The notes below the pieces were generated by a model, which did not search any database, had not been told where the DNA came from, and saw only the letters and a list, made by a program, of their open reading frames with translations. The position numbers and the translations under genes are program-made. DNA of 64,000 bases from Bacteroidota bacterium (GTDB taxonomy: Bacteria; Bacteroidota; Bacteroidia; Chitinophagales; Chitinophagaceae): the NCBI GenBank assembly GCA_028875875.1, contig JAGWUV010000001.1, forward strand, positions 167,172 through 231,171, in the 5' to 3' direction. Shown here piece after piece: positions 63,961-64,000 of this stretch (position 1 is the stretch's first letter; each line of letters opens with the position of its first letter).

Positions 63961-64000
63961 AATCTTTTCTTATGAATCGTACAGGCTATTTTTTCGGTAT

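Overview
The window looks like a chromosomal segment of a Bacteroidota bacterium, most likely Chitinophagaceae-like. The evidence is: repeated promoter boxes of the Bacteroidota type (TAnnTTTG, in several cases with a TTG 18-19 nt upstream); a secreted protein with a type IX secretion (T9SS) C-terminal sorting domain; a CTnDOT-like tyrosine recombinase that lacks the usual first catalytic Arg; a MurA with Asp in place of the catalytic Cys; and many small lipoproteins. Species identity cannot be settled by reading alone.

Layout. 1-17.4 kb is ordinary core and accessory metabolism: a truncated glycosyltransferase, an aminotransferase, msrB, adk, an orphan paaZ, an SDR, a GNAT, a UDG-superfamily protein, an S9 dipeptidyl-peptidase, mnmH, a pxpB-pxpC-pxpA 5-oxoprolinase operon with an NRAMP-related transporter that lacks the metal motif, and a secreted GH5 homologue that has lost both catalytic glutamates. 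17.46-20.5 kb: tRNA-Lys(CUU), then a small mercury-type cassette (ArsR-family metalloregulator, MerT-MerP fusion, GDCCVxC Cys-rich protein) with an operator lying on its promoter and no MerA, then an AraC regulator and a CxxC carboxymuconolactone-decarboxylase-like protein.

20.7-27.6 kb, read leftward, is the most interesting locus. A small secreted Lys/Gly/Cys-rich peptide (four KCG motifs) is followed by a DUF692/MNIO enzyme, a DUF2063 partner, a thioredoxin, DoxX and a peroxiredoxin-like protein, then tightly packed DinB-like, NRDE and ATP-grasp genes. This is a bufferin/HvfA-type metallophore RiPP system with an unusual tail. A terminator-like hairpin sits between precursor and MNIO, and an ECF sigma/anti-sigma pair lies just upstream. 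27.9-33.7 kb: an FNR-like regulator with four cysteines, a ClC channel, a chromate transporter, a DUF3089 lipoprotein and an ExbD remnant.

34.2-44.7 kb is a complete [NiFe]-hydrogenase locus: hypA-B-F-C-D-E leftward, hyaA-B-C-D rightward, with an FNR-like inverted repeat between them. HyaA has all six proximal-cluster cysteines of oxygen-tolerant group 1d enzymes. 44.8-54.8 kb is housekeeping: recQ, kdsD, manC, murA, rho, asnS and tRNA-Phe(GAA). From tRNA-Phe to the right edge lies an A+T-rich integrated island: tyrosine recombinase, an unknown gene, a 910-aa DUF262/HNH protein, a GIY-YIG protein, a second UDG-superfamily protein and a WYL regulator, interspersed with perfect inverted repeats. 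It resembles a defence island and continues past the window. A structured repeat of about 140 bp occurs twice in the chromosomal backbone.
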